Assembly (NCBI GenBank): GCA_037127315.1
Contig: JBBBDQ010001278.1
Coordinates: forward strand, 188,501-252,500
Source of the DNA: Ascarosepion bandense
Lineage: Eukaryota; Mollusca; Cephalopoda; Sepiida; Sepiidae
Reading direction: 5' to 3'
DNA: 64,000 bases
In this document: piece after piece, positions 52,700-63,281 of the stretch
Layout of the letters: the number at the start of each line of letters is the position of its first letter
How positions within the stretch are numbered: position 1 is the first letter of the stretch
The notes under the pieces: generated by a model
Told to the model about the DNA's origin: nothing
The model's input: only the letters and a program-made list of their open reading frames with translations
Databases searched by the model: none
Made by a program: the position numbers and the translations under genes

Positions 52700-52930
52700 T
52701 CTAAGTATCAGAAAAGGAAGCGAATGGATGTGAGAGAAAAGATACTGTTAGAGTAGAAGTGATAGTTACACTTGACTATTTCTACAATAACAGGGTGGGA
52801 CCTTGATACCAATCTAGTAGTATGAGTAAATACACGTGGTCGGGGTACATGGGAGAAAACATCCTCCGAGCAGTTGCCATGAAAATACTTGTAGAAAAGA
52901 GGATTGTTGGAGTGGAAGAGATTTGCCATT
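52700..52930 (-). mobile_element. LINE-J C-terminal fragment
   Basis: The minus-strand frame reads NNPLFYKYFHGNCSEDVFSH, VFTHTTRLVSRSHP and CNYHFYSNSIFSLTS. Both ends are truncated. Confidence 0.7.
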
Positions 52931-53045
52931 TACTCCAGAGAAATTTTAAACATCGTACTTAACTCTGGAACAGTAACCATCAATTAAAGTTACACCACTA
53001 TTAACCATTGGTATATCATACCCGATTTTGAAAATATAAAATAAA
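52931..53045. other. No recognised feature
   Basis: A short A+T-rich spacer. Confidence 0.5.
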
Positions 53046-53065
53046 TCTAAACTTATTTATAAATG

Positions 53066-53126
<61 letters not shown>

Positions 53127-53794
53127 GTTACCTATAAACCCCGAAACGGCTAAACTGATTTTCTTGAAAAGTTACACTGTTGTACTAAAAGCGTCTGCGA
53201 GTGTTCTTAGATAGATTTTGTGTCGAGGTACTGCCGATAAATATCGAAAATCGATAATCGAAAAAATCGGGTTATAGAAGGAGTGGTCCGATTTTAATCA
53301 AATTTTATACACTCATAGACAAAGACATAAGAAACGATATTCAGAAGTTTCAAGGTTGCAGTTCTTAAAATAGTGCAGAAAATCGATAATATATATATAT
53401 ATATATAAGGCAAGATGTTTGTGTGTGTGTCTGTTTATCTGTCTGTATGTCTGTATTTTTTCAGCCCTTTTATTTTATTTTTTGCTTCGAGTTTGGCTCT
53501 AAGTCGGTATAGCTGTAGTTCTTAGTCTCAGCCATGATACCATTTACTCAGAGGACTTATTTAGCCTTCAAAATTCAGTTTACGACGAGAAAAACTTATT
53601 TGATATCGATACCAGGAAATCAAAATTTGACTTGTATCCATTCATTTTTCTTTCAGTCTACGGTTTCCTTTTAACTGGAAACAACTATTGCTTTTTAGTC
53701 TTTCGTGCCAACGTCCAAAGAGTCTGAGCTCCAGGAACATTGATTAATTTAAAAGCTTTCATTTCAGTCGAGCAACGCCGGGCTATACTGCTAG
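53046..53794 (+). mobile_element. Helitron-N, full length
   Basis: Starts with TC (TCTAAACTTATTTATAAATG) after an A, contains a TG tract and an internal TA tract, and ends with the hairpin region GAGCAACGCCGGGC, CTATACTG and CTAG, followed by T. The A-T target context and termini are intact. It is the only plus-strand copy and defines the element's boundaries. Confidence 0.8.
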
Positions 53795-53999
53795 TATATA
53801 TATATTTGCAATATTTTACATGCAGGCACTTCAAAATTTGTACTTTGAGTTAACGTTAATGAGAACTAAATAACATTATTTAGGTAAGAAAATCAAGAAC
53901 TGAAATTGAAATAAAATTGTTATTAAAATGGCGTCATTTGGACTATATACCCATGGTTAGTATTCTCGAGTGAATTACTAACAACATTTAGCGTCTCAG

Positions 54000-54384
54000 T
54001 CATAGGCAAATGAGGGATCAGTTTATATGTTGATTATAATATAGATTTGAACCCCCACTTTATATCCACATTAGAATTTCTTATAAACAGTTGGCATATA
54101 TCTTCTTCTATGTGCCCTGTTTTTTCAGGACGTAGGCGATCATGGCTTTCCACGTCTCTCTATCCCTGGTGGCTCTTAGCACACCTCCTGTTACACCATT
54201 CAACCCTAGTTCTGTCATCCACTAGCTCAAGCCCATCAATCTAGAATATAAATGTATACAAAACTAGCATGGCCACGAAATGAGGGATAAGTTTATATAT
54301 TGATTATCATATAGATTTGAACCCCCACTTTATATCCACATTATAATTTCTTATAAACAGTTGGCATATGTCATCTTCTTTTTC
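54000..54384. repeat. Dispersed repeat and LINE-R 3' fragment
   Basis: The A+T-rich dispersed segment (GAGGGATCAGTTTATATG...) occurs at 54,000-54,100 and 54,235-54,370, with a short LINE-R 3' end (54,105-54,225) between. It repeats the arrangement at 966-1,300. Confidence 0.6.
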
Positions 54385-55186
54385 TATGTGCCCTGTCCTT
54401 TCAGGACGTAGGCGATGGTGGCTTTCCACGTCTCCCTATCCCTGGTGGCTCTTAATACGCTTTCTCCTGTTACTCCATTCAACTCCCGTTCCGTCATCCA
54501 CCTGATCAGGCCTTTTTAAATATGTTATGCGCTGACTTCCTCTGTCTCTTTTTCCTTTTATCTGGCCTGTCAGTATCAGGTTCTCCAAGCCTTCCTTCCT
54601 CATTGCATGTCCCAGGAGCTTCAGTTGTTCTTCCTGATGCTCACTATTAGTTTTCTTTTCAATGCCACTCTTTCCAAAACCTCATCATTGCTCACATGTT
54701 CGGTCCATGATATCCGCAGCATCCTTCTGTAAAACCACATTTTCGCTGCTTCAAGTTTTTTCCTCATCTGTGATAATATTGTCCAGCATTCACTGCCGTA
54801 TTGATGAACTGACATCACATAGCAATCCGGCACTCTCTTCTTTGTTTCTAGTGAAATTTTCCTGTGTCTAAGTACTTTATTCAGCTTCTGGAACGCGTCC
54901 TTCGCTATGCCAATTCGCCTTCGGATCTCTGTGTCGCACTTTCCATCTCTTGTTAGAGCACTTCCTAGGTATTTAAATTTTTATACTTGCTTGATTCTAG
55001 TTTCCCCTACCTGTATTTGGCATTTTGGGTTGCTCTTTTTGTTGTTGACAATGCATTCAGTTTTCTTGCTGTTTATTTGTAGTCCTTTTTTGTCACTCTC
55101 TTCAGCTACCTTCTGTAGGAGGTCCTGTAGTTTTTTGTTTTTTTCAATGTCTGCAATCAGCACTGTATAATCTGCATACCCAATTA
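54385..55186 (-). pseudogene. LINE-R RT end and C-terminus, interrupted by LINE-J
   Basis: The minus strand reads IGYADYT (the YADD motif with the second D changed) and EESDKKGLQINSKKTECIV near 55,080-55,163. Then come CYVMSVHQYGSECWTILSQM and YRRMLRISWTEHVSNDEVLE (54,621-54,833) and the 3' end. Frameshifts separate the pieces. The upstream part continues at 55,491-55,556 (CENILKTLD), beyond an inserted LINE-J. Confidence 0.75.
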
Positions 55187-55490
55187 TTAATTTTTTTAAT
55201 CATTTCACCCCAAGCAAGGCATTCCACTGCCACTATTGAGCAGGGGGTTACATAGGGGAAAGTGATGAGAAAGAGTGGTTAGATATAGGAAATGTCAGAA
55301 GGAGGGTGATAGACGGGTAAGGATACCGAGGATGAGGGTTGGTTAGATGGGAAGAGTGTTTGAGAGAATGGATGCGAGTTAGTGTGTTGGAGGGGTCTGT
55401 TGACCTTACATTTAAACTCCTGGAGATTGTAGCTGTCGGGGAAGCAAGTATGTGGAAGGGAATTCCATAGGCGGGAAGTGCGAGATGTTG
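55187..55490 (-). mobile_element. LINE-J 3' end inserted in LINE-R
   Basis: The minus strand reads TSRLWNSLPHTCFPDSYN and LQEFKCKVNR, then the 3' UTR to the T tract near 55,187-55,197. It lies exactly between the two parts of a LINE-R palm, so it inserted later. Confidence 0.75.
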
Positions 55491-55556
55491 TCCAGCCTGC
55501 GATAAGAAATCCTAGCCTATCATCTAGAGTTTTCAAAATATTCTCGCAAAACACGA
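55491..55556 (-). mobile_element. LINE-R fragment, upstream of the LINE-J insertion
   Basis: The minus strand reads FCENILKTLDDRLGFLIAG, equivalent to YSENILRTLDVTPGFVIGG in the copy at 15,615-16,505. It joins the LINE-R at 54,385-55,186 across the insertion. Confidence 0.65.
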
Positions 55557-55837
55557 TGCAAGTCTAAAAATACGTTTTTATAGCAAAAATGGCAGCAATG
55601 CAGTTTTATATTGAAAATTATCAAGAATACATATTTATAATAAAATTACCAACAATGTCTTTTTGTAGTAAAATGATCAACAAGGCATTTTTATAGAAAA
55701 ATGAAGACCAATACATTTTACGCTATGTGAAGACATACAACTGGATTTAAAATATTTAGATTTCGGCATTAAATAACTCATAGGTGTTGATATGTCACAA
55801 CAACAAAATCAGCCAACAAACCACCGTCTTTCTTTTA
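55557..55837. repeat. Third copy of the dispersed repeat at 47,490
   Basis: ACCAACAATGTCTTTTTGTA, ATTTAGATTTCGGCATTAAA and TAACTCATAGGTGTTGATAT match the copies at 47,490-48,240. A TTTC tract follows it. Confidence 0.6.
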
Positions 55838-56108
55838 TTTTAGCTCTCTTTTTCTTTCTTTCTTTCTTTCTTTCTTTTCTCGTTCTTTCTTCCATTCTTC
55901 ATCCTCTCTTTCTTTCTTTTATTCTATCTTTTTCTATCGCACATTCTTTCTTTCTTTCTTTCTTTCTTCATCCCCCTTTCTTTCTTTTATTCTTTCTTTT
56001 TCTATCTCCCATTCTTTCTTTCTTTCATTCTCCTACGATTTTTCTTTCTTTCTTTCTTTCTTTCTTCATCCTCCCATTCTTTCTTTCTTTTTTCTTTCTT
56101 CATCCGCC

Positions 56109-56154
<46 letters not shown>

Positions 56155-56226
56155 ACCTCGCTTTCTTTTCTTTCTTTCTTTCTTTCTTTCTCCCTCGTTT
56201 TTCTTTCTTTCTTTCTACCTCGCTTT

Positions 56227-56265
<39 letters not shown>

Positions 56266-56267
56266 CG

Positions 56268-56305
<38 letters not shown>

Positions 56306-56498
56306 CTGTTTTTCTTTCTTTCTTTCTTTCTTTCTTTCTTTTCTCGTTCTTTCTTCCATTCTTCATCCTCTCTTTCTTTCTTTTATTCTATCTTTTTCTA
56401 TCGCACATTCTTTCTTTCTTTCTTCATCCCCCTTTCTTTCTTTTATTCTTTCTTTTTCTATCTCCCATTCTTTCTTTCTTTCATTCTCCTACGATTTT

Positions 56499-56529
<31 letters not shown>

Positions 56530-56539
56530 ACCTCGCTTT

Positions 56540-56575
<36 letters not shown>

Positions 56576-56655
56576 ACTCCCTCGTTTTTCTTTCTTTCTT
56601 TCTCCCTCGCTTTTTCTTTCTTTCTTTTTCTCCCTCTTTCTCTCATTCCCCTCTC
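55838..56655. repeat. TTTC/CTTT microsatellite, about 800 bp, with higher-order repeat
   Basis: Almost pure CTTT-type repeats broken by CATCC, CCTCG and CTATCTCCCATT words. A block of about 150 bp (CTCGTTCTTTCTTCCATTCT through CATTCTCCTACGATTTTT) appears twice, near 55,880-56,045 and 56,342-56,500. The 297-codon frame through it is a repeat artefact. Confidence 0.95.
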
Positions 56656-57074
56656 TCATATGATGATGATGGTTCCGTTCATTAAGAAATTGATATATCT
56701 ATTCTGAAGTCGGTATACAAGCCATACCTTGACAGGTGCTGTTTTTCCGCACTCATGAAATCCGATACCGAGTTAGAAGGCCAAGGCATGGGTATTGTTG
56801 TATCACTTACTCAGGTGATGGAGCCGATACCAAAATCCAATACTATTTCAATTTTAGTACCCTGCTGGTATCTATTAAAATGATCCAGTTTGTTCCATCC
56901 GTGTGTTCTAAAATAACAACTGTTCCAGTTTTTAATATTTGTTAAATTAACTTTAAAAAATATTTTACAAAATGGCAAAACTCTTATTCATTTAGACAAG
57001 TACCAGAATCAAAACACATGATTCCGCCATATTAATTGGTTTTCCTGGAATGTCCCATGATCAGTATCAATGCT
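56656..57074. other. No recognised feature
   Basis: No coding or repeat structure identified. Confidence 0.45.
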
Positions 57075-57275
57075 TGCGATCCATAACTGACTAAGCAGAG
57101 GATTATCTCGAAATAGACTGCTATTTAACCCGTAGCTGGAAGGGGAAGAGACGGATTAATACCTTTCCCAAGGGTATTTGCACATAAGTGAATGCAACAA
57201 ATTCAACTGGAATTCGAACTCGGCTCTCCGATTTCTCGTTCAGAGCCGATATTCACTGCACCACAACGCACATTC
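57075..57275 (-). mobile_element. SINE-A, 3'-truncated
   Basis: The minus strand has the complete tRNA head (TGTGCGTTGTGGTGCAGTGA, B-box GAGTTCGAATTCCAG) and the first core block. Part of the central core is deleted. Confidence 0.75.
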
Positions 57276-57849
57276 TCTCTCTCTCTCTTTCATTCTCTTA
57301 GAGTGGATGCCAACCAAGGCTAAGTTACCTAGATTGCTCTAATATTGAAAAATACAAAACGATTTTGAGTCATAACTTACTACGTAGTAAGGTTGGCAAA
57401 TATCAACCGCTGGAGTCCTTCTCTCCAGACAACCGTAAAGAGTTGTTTAAACATCTCATGTACTTCCTAGATAAAATATTAATTACTAGCTACCCCAGCT
57501 TGGGCGGATAGCTAATCCCTGTTGCAGATGCTTACTCAGGCACGCTTGTATTTGTTCAGCATCCACAGAGGTCACCTGCGGTTTATATTCCAGCTATTGT
57601 GAGAGGATCTTTAAATGCCGTTTCTGAAAGAGCACATCATTTGGCTTGATTAAATCTTTGAACAAGGACAATAGGATAAAAAACACGCTAACTAGAGACG
57701 TTGTTCCGGCACACCCATCGATGTCTACCCAATTTAATTTAATAGGCTTATGTGAGATGAACAAATCTGGTACGGTTTTCAGGTATTTTACCAGGGCGAC
57801 ACGTCCAGGAATCCCTTTACTCCAGACTGATAACATCAATGTGACTTAC
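57276..57849. other. No recognised feature
   Basis: CT microsatellite near 57,274-57,295, then unique-looking sequence. Short opposed frames at 57,594-57,855 have no recognisable domain. Confidence 0.45.
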
Positions 57850-57945
57850 TTTTAACATCGACCATCGTGAGATTTGAACTTTGGCCTCGTGGTCGGAAAG
57901 TGAACATTTAAATACTAAGCCACTCGCCAAACAAATTTATAACCT
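57850..57945 (-). mobile_element. tRNA-like SINE fragment
   Basis: The minus strand reads GGCGAGTGGCTTAGTATTTA (A-box-like) and then CCAAAGTTCAAATCTCACG (B-box). The spacing fits a tRNA, but the body does not fold as a clean tRNA, so this is a SINE head or tRNA relic of another family. Confidence 0.45.
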
Positions 57946-58098
57946 GTTTCTTATCACGGAGATTTCGGGATTTTTAAAGTATACAGACAATCATTTTTAT
58001 TTTTATTGTATACCTAATAAAGACCTTCGCATGGCTCCGGTCATAAAATCATTGTAAACGCTTGTATCGACTTACATTCTTAACCTTGCGAATTAACA

Positions 58099-58257
58099 CT
58101 AGCAGTATAGCCCGGCGTTGCTCGGGTGTAATGAAAGCTTTGAATTAATCCATGGTCCTGGAGCTCAGACTCAGCCTAAAGGATATTTAAAATAATAAAA
58201 TAATTGCAACAATTTACCAATCACACCTAATAAAATAATTGCGACAATTTACCAATA

Positions 58258-58315
<58 letters not shown>
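58099..58315 (-). mobile_element. Helitron-N 3' fragment and TA tract
   Basis: CTAGCAGTATAGCCCGGCGT marks a Helitron 3' end, followed by about 90 bp of the subfamily with CAGACTCAGCCTAAAGGATA (also at 60,925). The sequence then leaves the element. A duplicated TAATAAAATAATTGCxACAA word leads to a TA tract (58,263-58,315). Confidence 0.6.
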
Positions 58316-58317
<2 letters not shown>

Positions 58318-58698
58318 CAGTATAGCCCGGCGTTGCTCGACTGAAATGAAAGCTTTAAACCTAATCCATGGTCCTGGAGCTCAGACTCTTTGGAGGTTGG
58401 CACAAAAGACTAAAAAGCAATAGTTGTTTCCAGTTAAAACGAAACCGTAGACTGAAAGAAAAATGAATGGATGTAAGTCAAATTTTGATTTCCTGGTATC
58501 GATATCAAATAAGTTTTTTTCGTCGTAAACTGAATTTTGAAGACTAAATAAGTCCTCTGAGTAAATGGTATCATGGCTGAGACTAAGAACTACAATTATG
58601 CACATTTAGTGCCAAATCCGAGGCAAAAACTAAAATAAAAGGGCTGAAAAAATACAGACATACAGACAGATAAACAGACACACACAAAAACATCTTGC

Positions 58699-58750
<52 letters not shown>

Positions 58751-59011
58751 CGATTTTATGCACTATTGGAAGAACCGCAACCTTGAAACTTTTGAATATC
58801 GTTTCTTATGTCTTTGTCTATGAGTGTGTCAAATTTGATTAAAATCTGACCACTCCTTCTATCACCCGATTTTTTTTCGATTTTCGATTTTCAATATTTA
58901 TCGATGGTACCTCGACACAAAACCTAGCTAAGAACACTCACAAACGCTTATAATACAACTGTGTAAATTTTCAAGTAAATCGATTCAGCCATTTCGGAGT
59001 CTATAGGTAAC

Positions 59012-59046
<35 letters not shown>

Positions 59047-59070
59047 GTTCCATTTATAAATAAGTTTAGA
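58316..59070 (-). mobile_element. Helitron-N, full length
   Basis: Both termini (TCTAAACTTATTTATAAATG; GAGCAACGCCGGGC plus CTATACTG) and the internal TA tract (58,702-58,746) are present. The last CTAG merges into a flanking TA repeat. Confidence 0.75.
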
Positions 59071-59199
59071 TAATATCCATTTTCATAAACAATAACTTTG
59101 CAATTATCTAAAGTGTGTATATATTTTCGGGACACTGTATATATATTCTAAACATTAAATATGAGAGACAATGAATGTCTGTTATGTTTAAAATTATGA

Positions 59200-59520
59200 G
59201 CGACGATAATAGAATTGCATTACAAATTTACGAACTGCGTTTGCTGTTTGGTAACTGTTATCGTTGCTTAACAAAGTTTTACGTCAACACATGATAAAAT
59301 CGTCTTTGATGGTGGATGGTTTTATGTTAACGTCCCTGTACCCTCTCTGAAGATGGTTCATTTGAACCGAATGCTTAGAATTAACTTAATAAAATATATC
59401 CAAATTTTGGAAATTTTTGTCTTTATTTTCACCTGAAATTAAAGCCAAAATATGATGTTTAGAATGGCTCATGATTAAGCACAAGAGACATTCATTGTCT
59501 CTTATATTTAACAGTATATA
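59200..59520 (+). mobile_element. PLE terminal-repeat-like segment, second copy
   Basis: Aligns with 40,735-41,050 over its length. The hairpin motif has CTGAAGA at 59,347-59,353 and a stem GGTTC/GAACC that differs from GGCT/AGCC in the other copy yet still pairs. GAAA has become GAAT. Confidence 0.5.
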
Positions 59521-59659
59521 TATATATATAAAACATAAAATTGGAAGAACATGTAGATTAAAACTCTCTCTTCGAGGAGCATTTAATTTTATAAAGAGTG
59601 CTCGATTCAGAGTCGAGCTACATTCTGTAATTTTTTATGACAATAGTTTATAAACGTAT

Positions 59660-59770
59660 TATATTACTACACAAAACTTCATGTTTCTGAATGTTGAAAA
59701 AATTATGTGAAGATGAACAGTATTGTTCTGAAATATGATTTTTTTTTTTTGTGTAGTGATGCTATGCTTT
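59660..59770. ncRNA. Decayed inverted pair of hammerhead-like sequences
   Basis: Plus strand: GAUGA (59,712-59,716), a short hairpin, GAAA (59,730-59,733), a stem III of AUAUGA pairing with UUGUGU through wobbles, GUA and GUGAUGC (cleavage equivalent 59,755/59,756). Minus strand, 59,667-59,687: GAAAC, a stem III, GUGUA and GUAAUA. Both resemble the hammerhead at 35,714-35,774 in the UUGUGUAGUGAU end. Stem I of the plus copy no longer pairs, so both are relics. Confidence 0.5.
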
Positions 59771-60214
59771 TATTGTAAATACAAAATATACATTAAACAA
59801 TAATAATTGTTAAAATTTAAGGAACTTTGGTTTGTATTTTAATATGTTTCTTTTATTTTTTAATGATGTTCCTGGACTAGTTTCTACTAGCATCGCCATC
59901 ACCAGGAGAAAAAAATTAATGTTTATTAAAAGGAATAAATAACAGTCTCTGAGAAAGTTGAACTTGGACTGTAGTTTTCATGTTTTTTTGTTTTGTTTTT
60001 TTTTACTAATGGTCAAAAATTCCTGTTTTTTTTTTCTTCTTTTCTTTTAATTTACTGATGGTCAACTCTGGGATTGGTAAAAACTACTTTTAATTTATTT
60101 TATTAAGGAGGGGCACAGAAAAAAAATGAGTCTTATGTTTACCTCTTTAATCATTTGACAGATTTATTGAGTGCTTCTAAGGGGATATGAATGTTATGGT
60201 TACGTAATCATTTA
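59771..60214. other. No recognised feature
   Basis: T-rich sequence with no recognised gene or repeat structure. Confidence 0.5.
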
Positions 60215-60515
60215 ATGTGCGTGGTGGTTCAGTGGATATCGGCTCGGAACAAGAAATCGGAGAGCCGAGTTCGAATTCCAGTTGAATTCATTGCATTCAC
60301 TTACGCTCAAATACCTTTAGGAAAGGTATTAATCCGTCTCTTCCTTCCAGTTATGGGTTAAATAGCAGGACAGATTGGGTTCTATAGCCTTGGCTGGCAA
60401 CCAGTCTACCGCAGAAAGCAATGGCAACCTACTGCAGGATAATCTTCTGCCCAGTCAGTCATGTCTCTTTCGAGACATAAGAGTGTATCACTTATAGCAC
60501 TTAACTGACAGACTG
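60215..60515 (+). mobile_element. SINE-A, near full length
   Basis: GTGCGTGGTGGTTCAGTGGA to GCACTTAACTGACAGACTG, lacking ATGATCGCCCAAGC. The B-box GAGTTCGAATTCCAG is intact. Confidence 0.8.
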
Positions 60516-60630
60516 AATAGAAACATGATTAAGGCTTCCACTGGGCATAAAGTGGGTGATCGGTTTGCTATTGTCATGAAGTAATAAACTGATCCCCCAC
60601 TAATTACTACTTATTAATATAATAATATAA
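60516..60630. repeat. Linker with imperfect palindrome
   Basis: AAGTGGGTGATCGGTTT and AAACTGATCCCCCACT face each other across about 25 bp. The same linker lies between two SINE-A copies at 62,346-62,462. The palindrome is related to the roughly 190-bp repeat at 22,000-24,300. Confidence 0.6.
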
Positions 60631-60631
60631 T

Positions 60632-60754
60632 TCACCAGTCTACCGCCGAAAGCAATGGCAACCTACTGCGGAATAATCTTCTGCTCAGTCAGTCATGTCT
60701 CTTTCGAGACATGATCGCCCAAGCGTGTTTCACGTATGGCACTTAACTAACTAA
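60632..60754 (+). mobile_element. SINE-A 3' half
   Basis: Begins inside the core at CCAGTCTACCGCCGAAAGC and runs to the 3' end CACTTAACTAACTAAC. No tRNA head. Confidence 0.75.
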
Positions 60755-60844
60755 CTAATCATTTAATATTAATTCTTTAGGGATCATATGTAATGTATGT
60801 ATGTTTATATAATTGTGTATGAGAGGGTGTGTGAGTGTGTGTAT

Positions 60845-60846
<2 letters not shown>

Positions 60847-60887
<41 letters not shown>

Positions 60888-60924
60888 GTGCAAAATATTA
60901 GGACAAAAACTATTTTATCTTTTA
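60847..60924. mobile_element. TA tract and Tc1-like terminus cut by a Helitron
   Basis: After the TA tract, AGTACTGTGCAAAATATTAG and ACAAAAACTATTTTATCTTT match the Tc1 end at 29,377. The sequence stops where Helitron-N begins. Confidence 0.6.
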
Positions 60925-61104
60925 CTAGCAGTATAGCCCGGCGTTGCTCGGGTGTCATGAAAGCTTTAAAATTAATCCATGGTCCTGGAGTTCAGACTCA
61001 GCCTAAAGAATATTTGTATGAAGTTTGGTGAGAATTGGATGAAAATTGTGGATTTGTATAAAGGACATACAGAGAGATAAACAGACACACACACAAACAT
61101 CTTG

Positions 61105-61148
<44 letters not shown>

Positions 61149-61441
61149 CGATTTTCTGCACTATTGTAAGAACAGCAACCTTGAAACTTCTGAATATCGT
61201 TTCTTATGTCTTTGTCTATGAGTGTATCAAATTTGATGAAAATCGGACCACGATTTTTTCGATTATCAATTTTCGATATTTATCGTGGGTACCTCGACAC
61301 AAAACCTCGCTAAGAACACTCGCAGATGCTTATAGTACAACAGCGTAAATTTTCAAGAAAATCGGTTCAGCAGTTTCGGAGTCTGTAGATAACGGACACA
61401 CACACAGACACACACACAGTTCCATTTATAAATAAGTTTCG
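60925..61441 (-). mobile_element. Helitron-N, shorter subfamily
   Basis: CTAGCAGTATAGCCCGGCGT at the 3' end and AAATAAGTTTCGA at the 5' end. The interior has the CAGACTCAGCCTAAAGAATA variant and lacks about 250 bp found in the longer copies. Confidence 0.7.
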
Positions 61442-62045
61442 ATTTAGATTAGATTCATAATTAGATATCAAATCAACAATTTGCCGGTTGATTTTATTAA
61501 CATTTTAGCTGTTGAAACCTAATAAAAAAAATCTCTCTGATCAGAGTTTCTTTCTCGTCTTCTTTCCGATTATCCCACCCATGCTATTCACCGATTTTTC
61601 AACCAACTTAAACGCTCAAGATTGAGTCGGATGTGTAAAAGGCTGCCATTTCTTCCGCTTTCCTGCCCGCCAGAGAAATGATACCCCCACTTTATTTACA
61701 GCTAATCCCTTGGAGATCTTATCTAACGATACAAGGAAAATTAAACTATGCGCTCCACCGACTCGTAAAAAGAAAGCATATTCTGTTCGTGCTTTTCTAA
61801 CCGTGGTGATCAGTCATTCGACACTGGTTGTAATGTTTATCCTCTTCGGGGATTGAAATTGTGCCTCCTTTTGTCGCCGATTTTCTTCTTTCAAGGTTGT
61901 CTTTGTGGTATAAATATTTCCTTTCCTAACCTGTGCTTCTTGTTTTTTTTCTTTTTCTGTAACACGTGACACATACGTGTTCATCTGCTAAATCCATCGG
62001 AAAAGCGAATTCTATTAATATAAAATGGTAATAATCATATTATGA
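61442..62045. other. No recognised feature
   Basis: Moderate base composition, with no long frames or recognised repeats. Confidence 0.5.
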
Positions 62046-62345
62046 ATATGCGTTGTGGTGCAGTGGATATCGGCTCGGAACGAGAAATCGGGGAGCCGAG
62101 TTCGAAGTACGGTTGAATTCCTTGCATTCACTTGCACACAAATACTCTTGGAAAAAGTACTAATCCGTCTTTTCCCTTCAGTTATGGGTTAAATAATAGG
62201 ACAGATTGGATTCTATAACCATGGCTGGTAACCAATCTACTGCAGAAAGTAATGGCAGCCTACTGCGGAATAATCGTCTGCCCAGTCAATCATGTCTCTT
62301 TTGAGACATGATCGCCCAAAGTGTGTATCACGAATGACTGACTGA
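62046..62345 (+). mobile_element. SINE-A, near full length
   Basis: TATGCGTTGTGGTGCAGTGG to ATCACGAATGACTGACTG. The B-box is changed to GAGTTCGAAGTACGG. Confidence 0.8.
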
Positions 62346-62642
62346 ATATAATAGTTGGGAACATGATTACTGGGCATGAAGTGGGGGATCGGTTTCCTAT
62401 TGTTATGAAGTAATAAACTGATCCCCCATTAATTACTACTTATTAATATAATACATATCTTCTCTCTCTAGCCACGAGTCAAATAATAGGACAGATTTGG
62501 TTTTATAGCATTGGCTGGCAACCAGTCTATCGCAGAAAGCAATGGCAACCTACTGCGGGATAATCTTCTGCCCAGTGAGTCATGTCTCGAAAGAGACATG
62601 ATCGCCTAAAGCGTGTTTCACGTATGGCACTTAACTGACTGA
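62346..62642 (+). mobile_element. Palindromic linker and SINE-A 3' half
   Basis: The linker at 62,346-62,462 matches 60,516-60,630 (GTGGGGGATCGGTTT, AAACTGATCCCCCATT). SINE-A sequence resumes at about 62,475 (GAGTCAAATAATAGGACAG) and runs to its 3' end. The SINE-linker-half SINE order matches 60,215-60,754. Confidence 0.7.
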
Positions 62643-62689
62643 ACGATCATATTAGACATATTAGATGAGGTAGTATTTTCAGTATTTAC

Positions 62690-62890
62690 ATCATTCGGAC
62701 TATTGTCCTCATCTTTGTTGCCATTTGTACGACGTTTAATAATAGATCATTCTATTTGTCTATATTTCTGAGATGGGGTAGTATTTACAATATTTACATT
62801 ATTTGGACTATTGTCTTCATATTTGTTGCCATTTTTACGACGTTTCAACCGTTGTACACTCCGGCCTTCTTTGGGTGATAGGAATACCCT
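62690..62890 (-). mobile_element. PLE terminal-repeat-like segments, two in direct order
   Basis: Two blocks with GGACTATTGTCxTCAT, TTTGTTGCCATTTxTACGAC and GTTT lie at about 62,695-62,735 and 62,810-62,885. Only the second keeps the hairpin motif (minus strand GGTTGAAACGTCG preceded by a stem), with CTGAAGA decayed. Direct repetition is common in Penelope-like elements. Confidence 0.45.
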
Positions 62891-63280
62891 TAAACGCAGT
62901 CAAAAGACTGGGTTCCAGGGTATTGAAAGGATAAAAAATGAGCAAGATTCACGAAGATAGAAAATGGTAATTTATTTTGGAAGAATACGTTAATGCCTTT
63001 TGAAGAACTGTTGGTAGAAAAAGGATCCTTCAGAGAATGCCTTTTTGGCATATTTAGGGCAGTATACAAATTCTGTGGTGCCAATCTTTAAACTCTAAAC
63101 TGTATCAGGAAAAGAAAATATATCTAATTAACTTCCCAGACTACCACACATAATACATAAAGTGTGTGTATGTTCGTGCACCAGGTTAAATCTAGAACAA
63201 ATTATATCTTCGTCGGTAAACTTTATATATGATCCACATTCAAATTGTTTGTTCAGTTCAAGACGTTCCAAAGTTGATTT
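62891..63280. other. No recognised feature
   Basis: No domain, RNA box or repeat identified. Confidence 0.5.
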
Positions 63281-63281
63281 T

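Noticed and set aside
55792..56685. 297-codon open frame rich in Leu, Ser and Phe
   Set aside because: It is a readthrough of a CTTT microsatellite. The opposing strand is equally open, and there is no domain or biased codon use.
57594..57855. Opposed 69-81 codon frames as a gene
   Set aside because: There is no domain or supporting signals, and the two strands are equally open.
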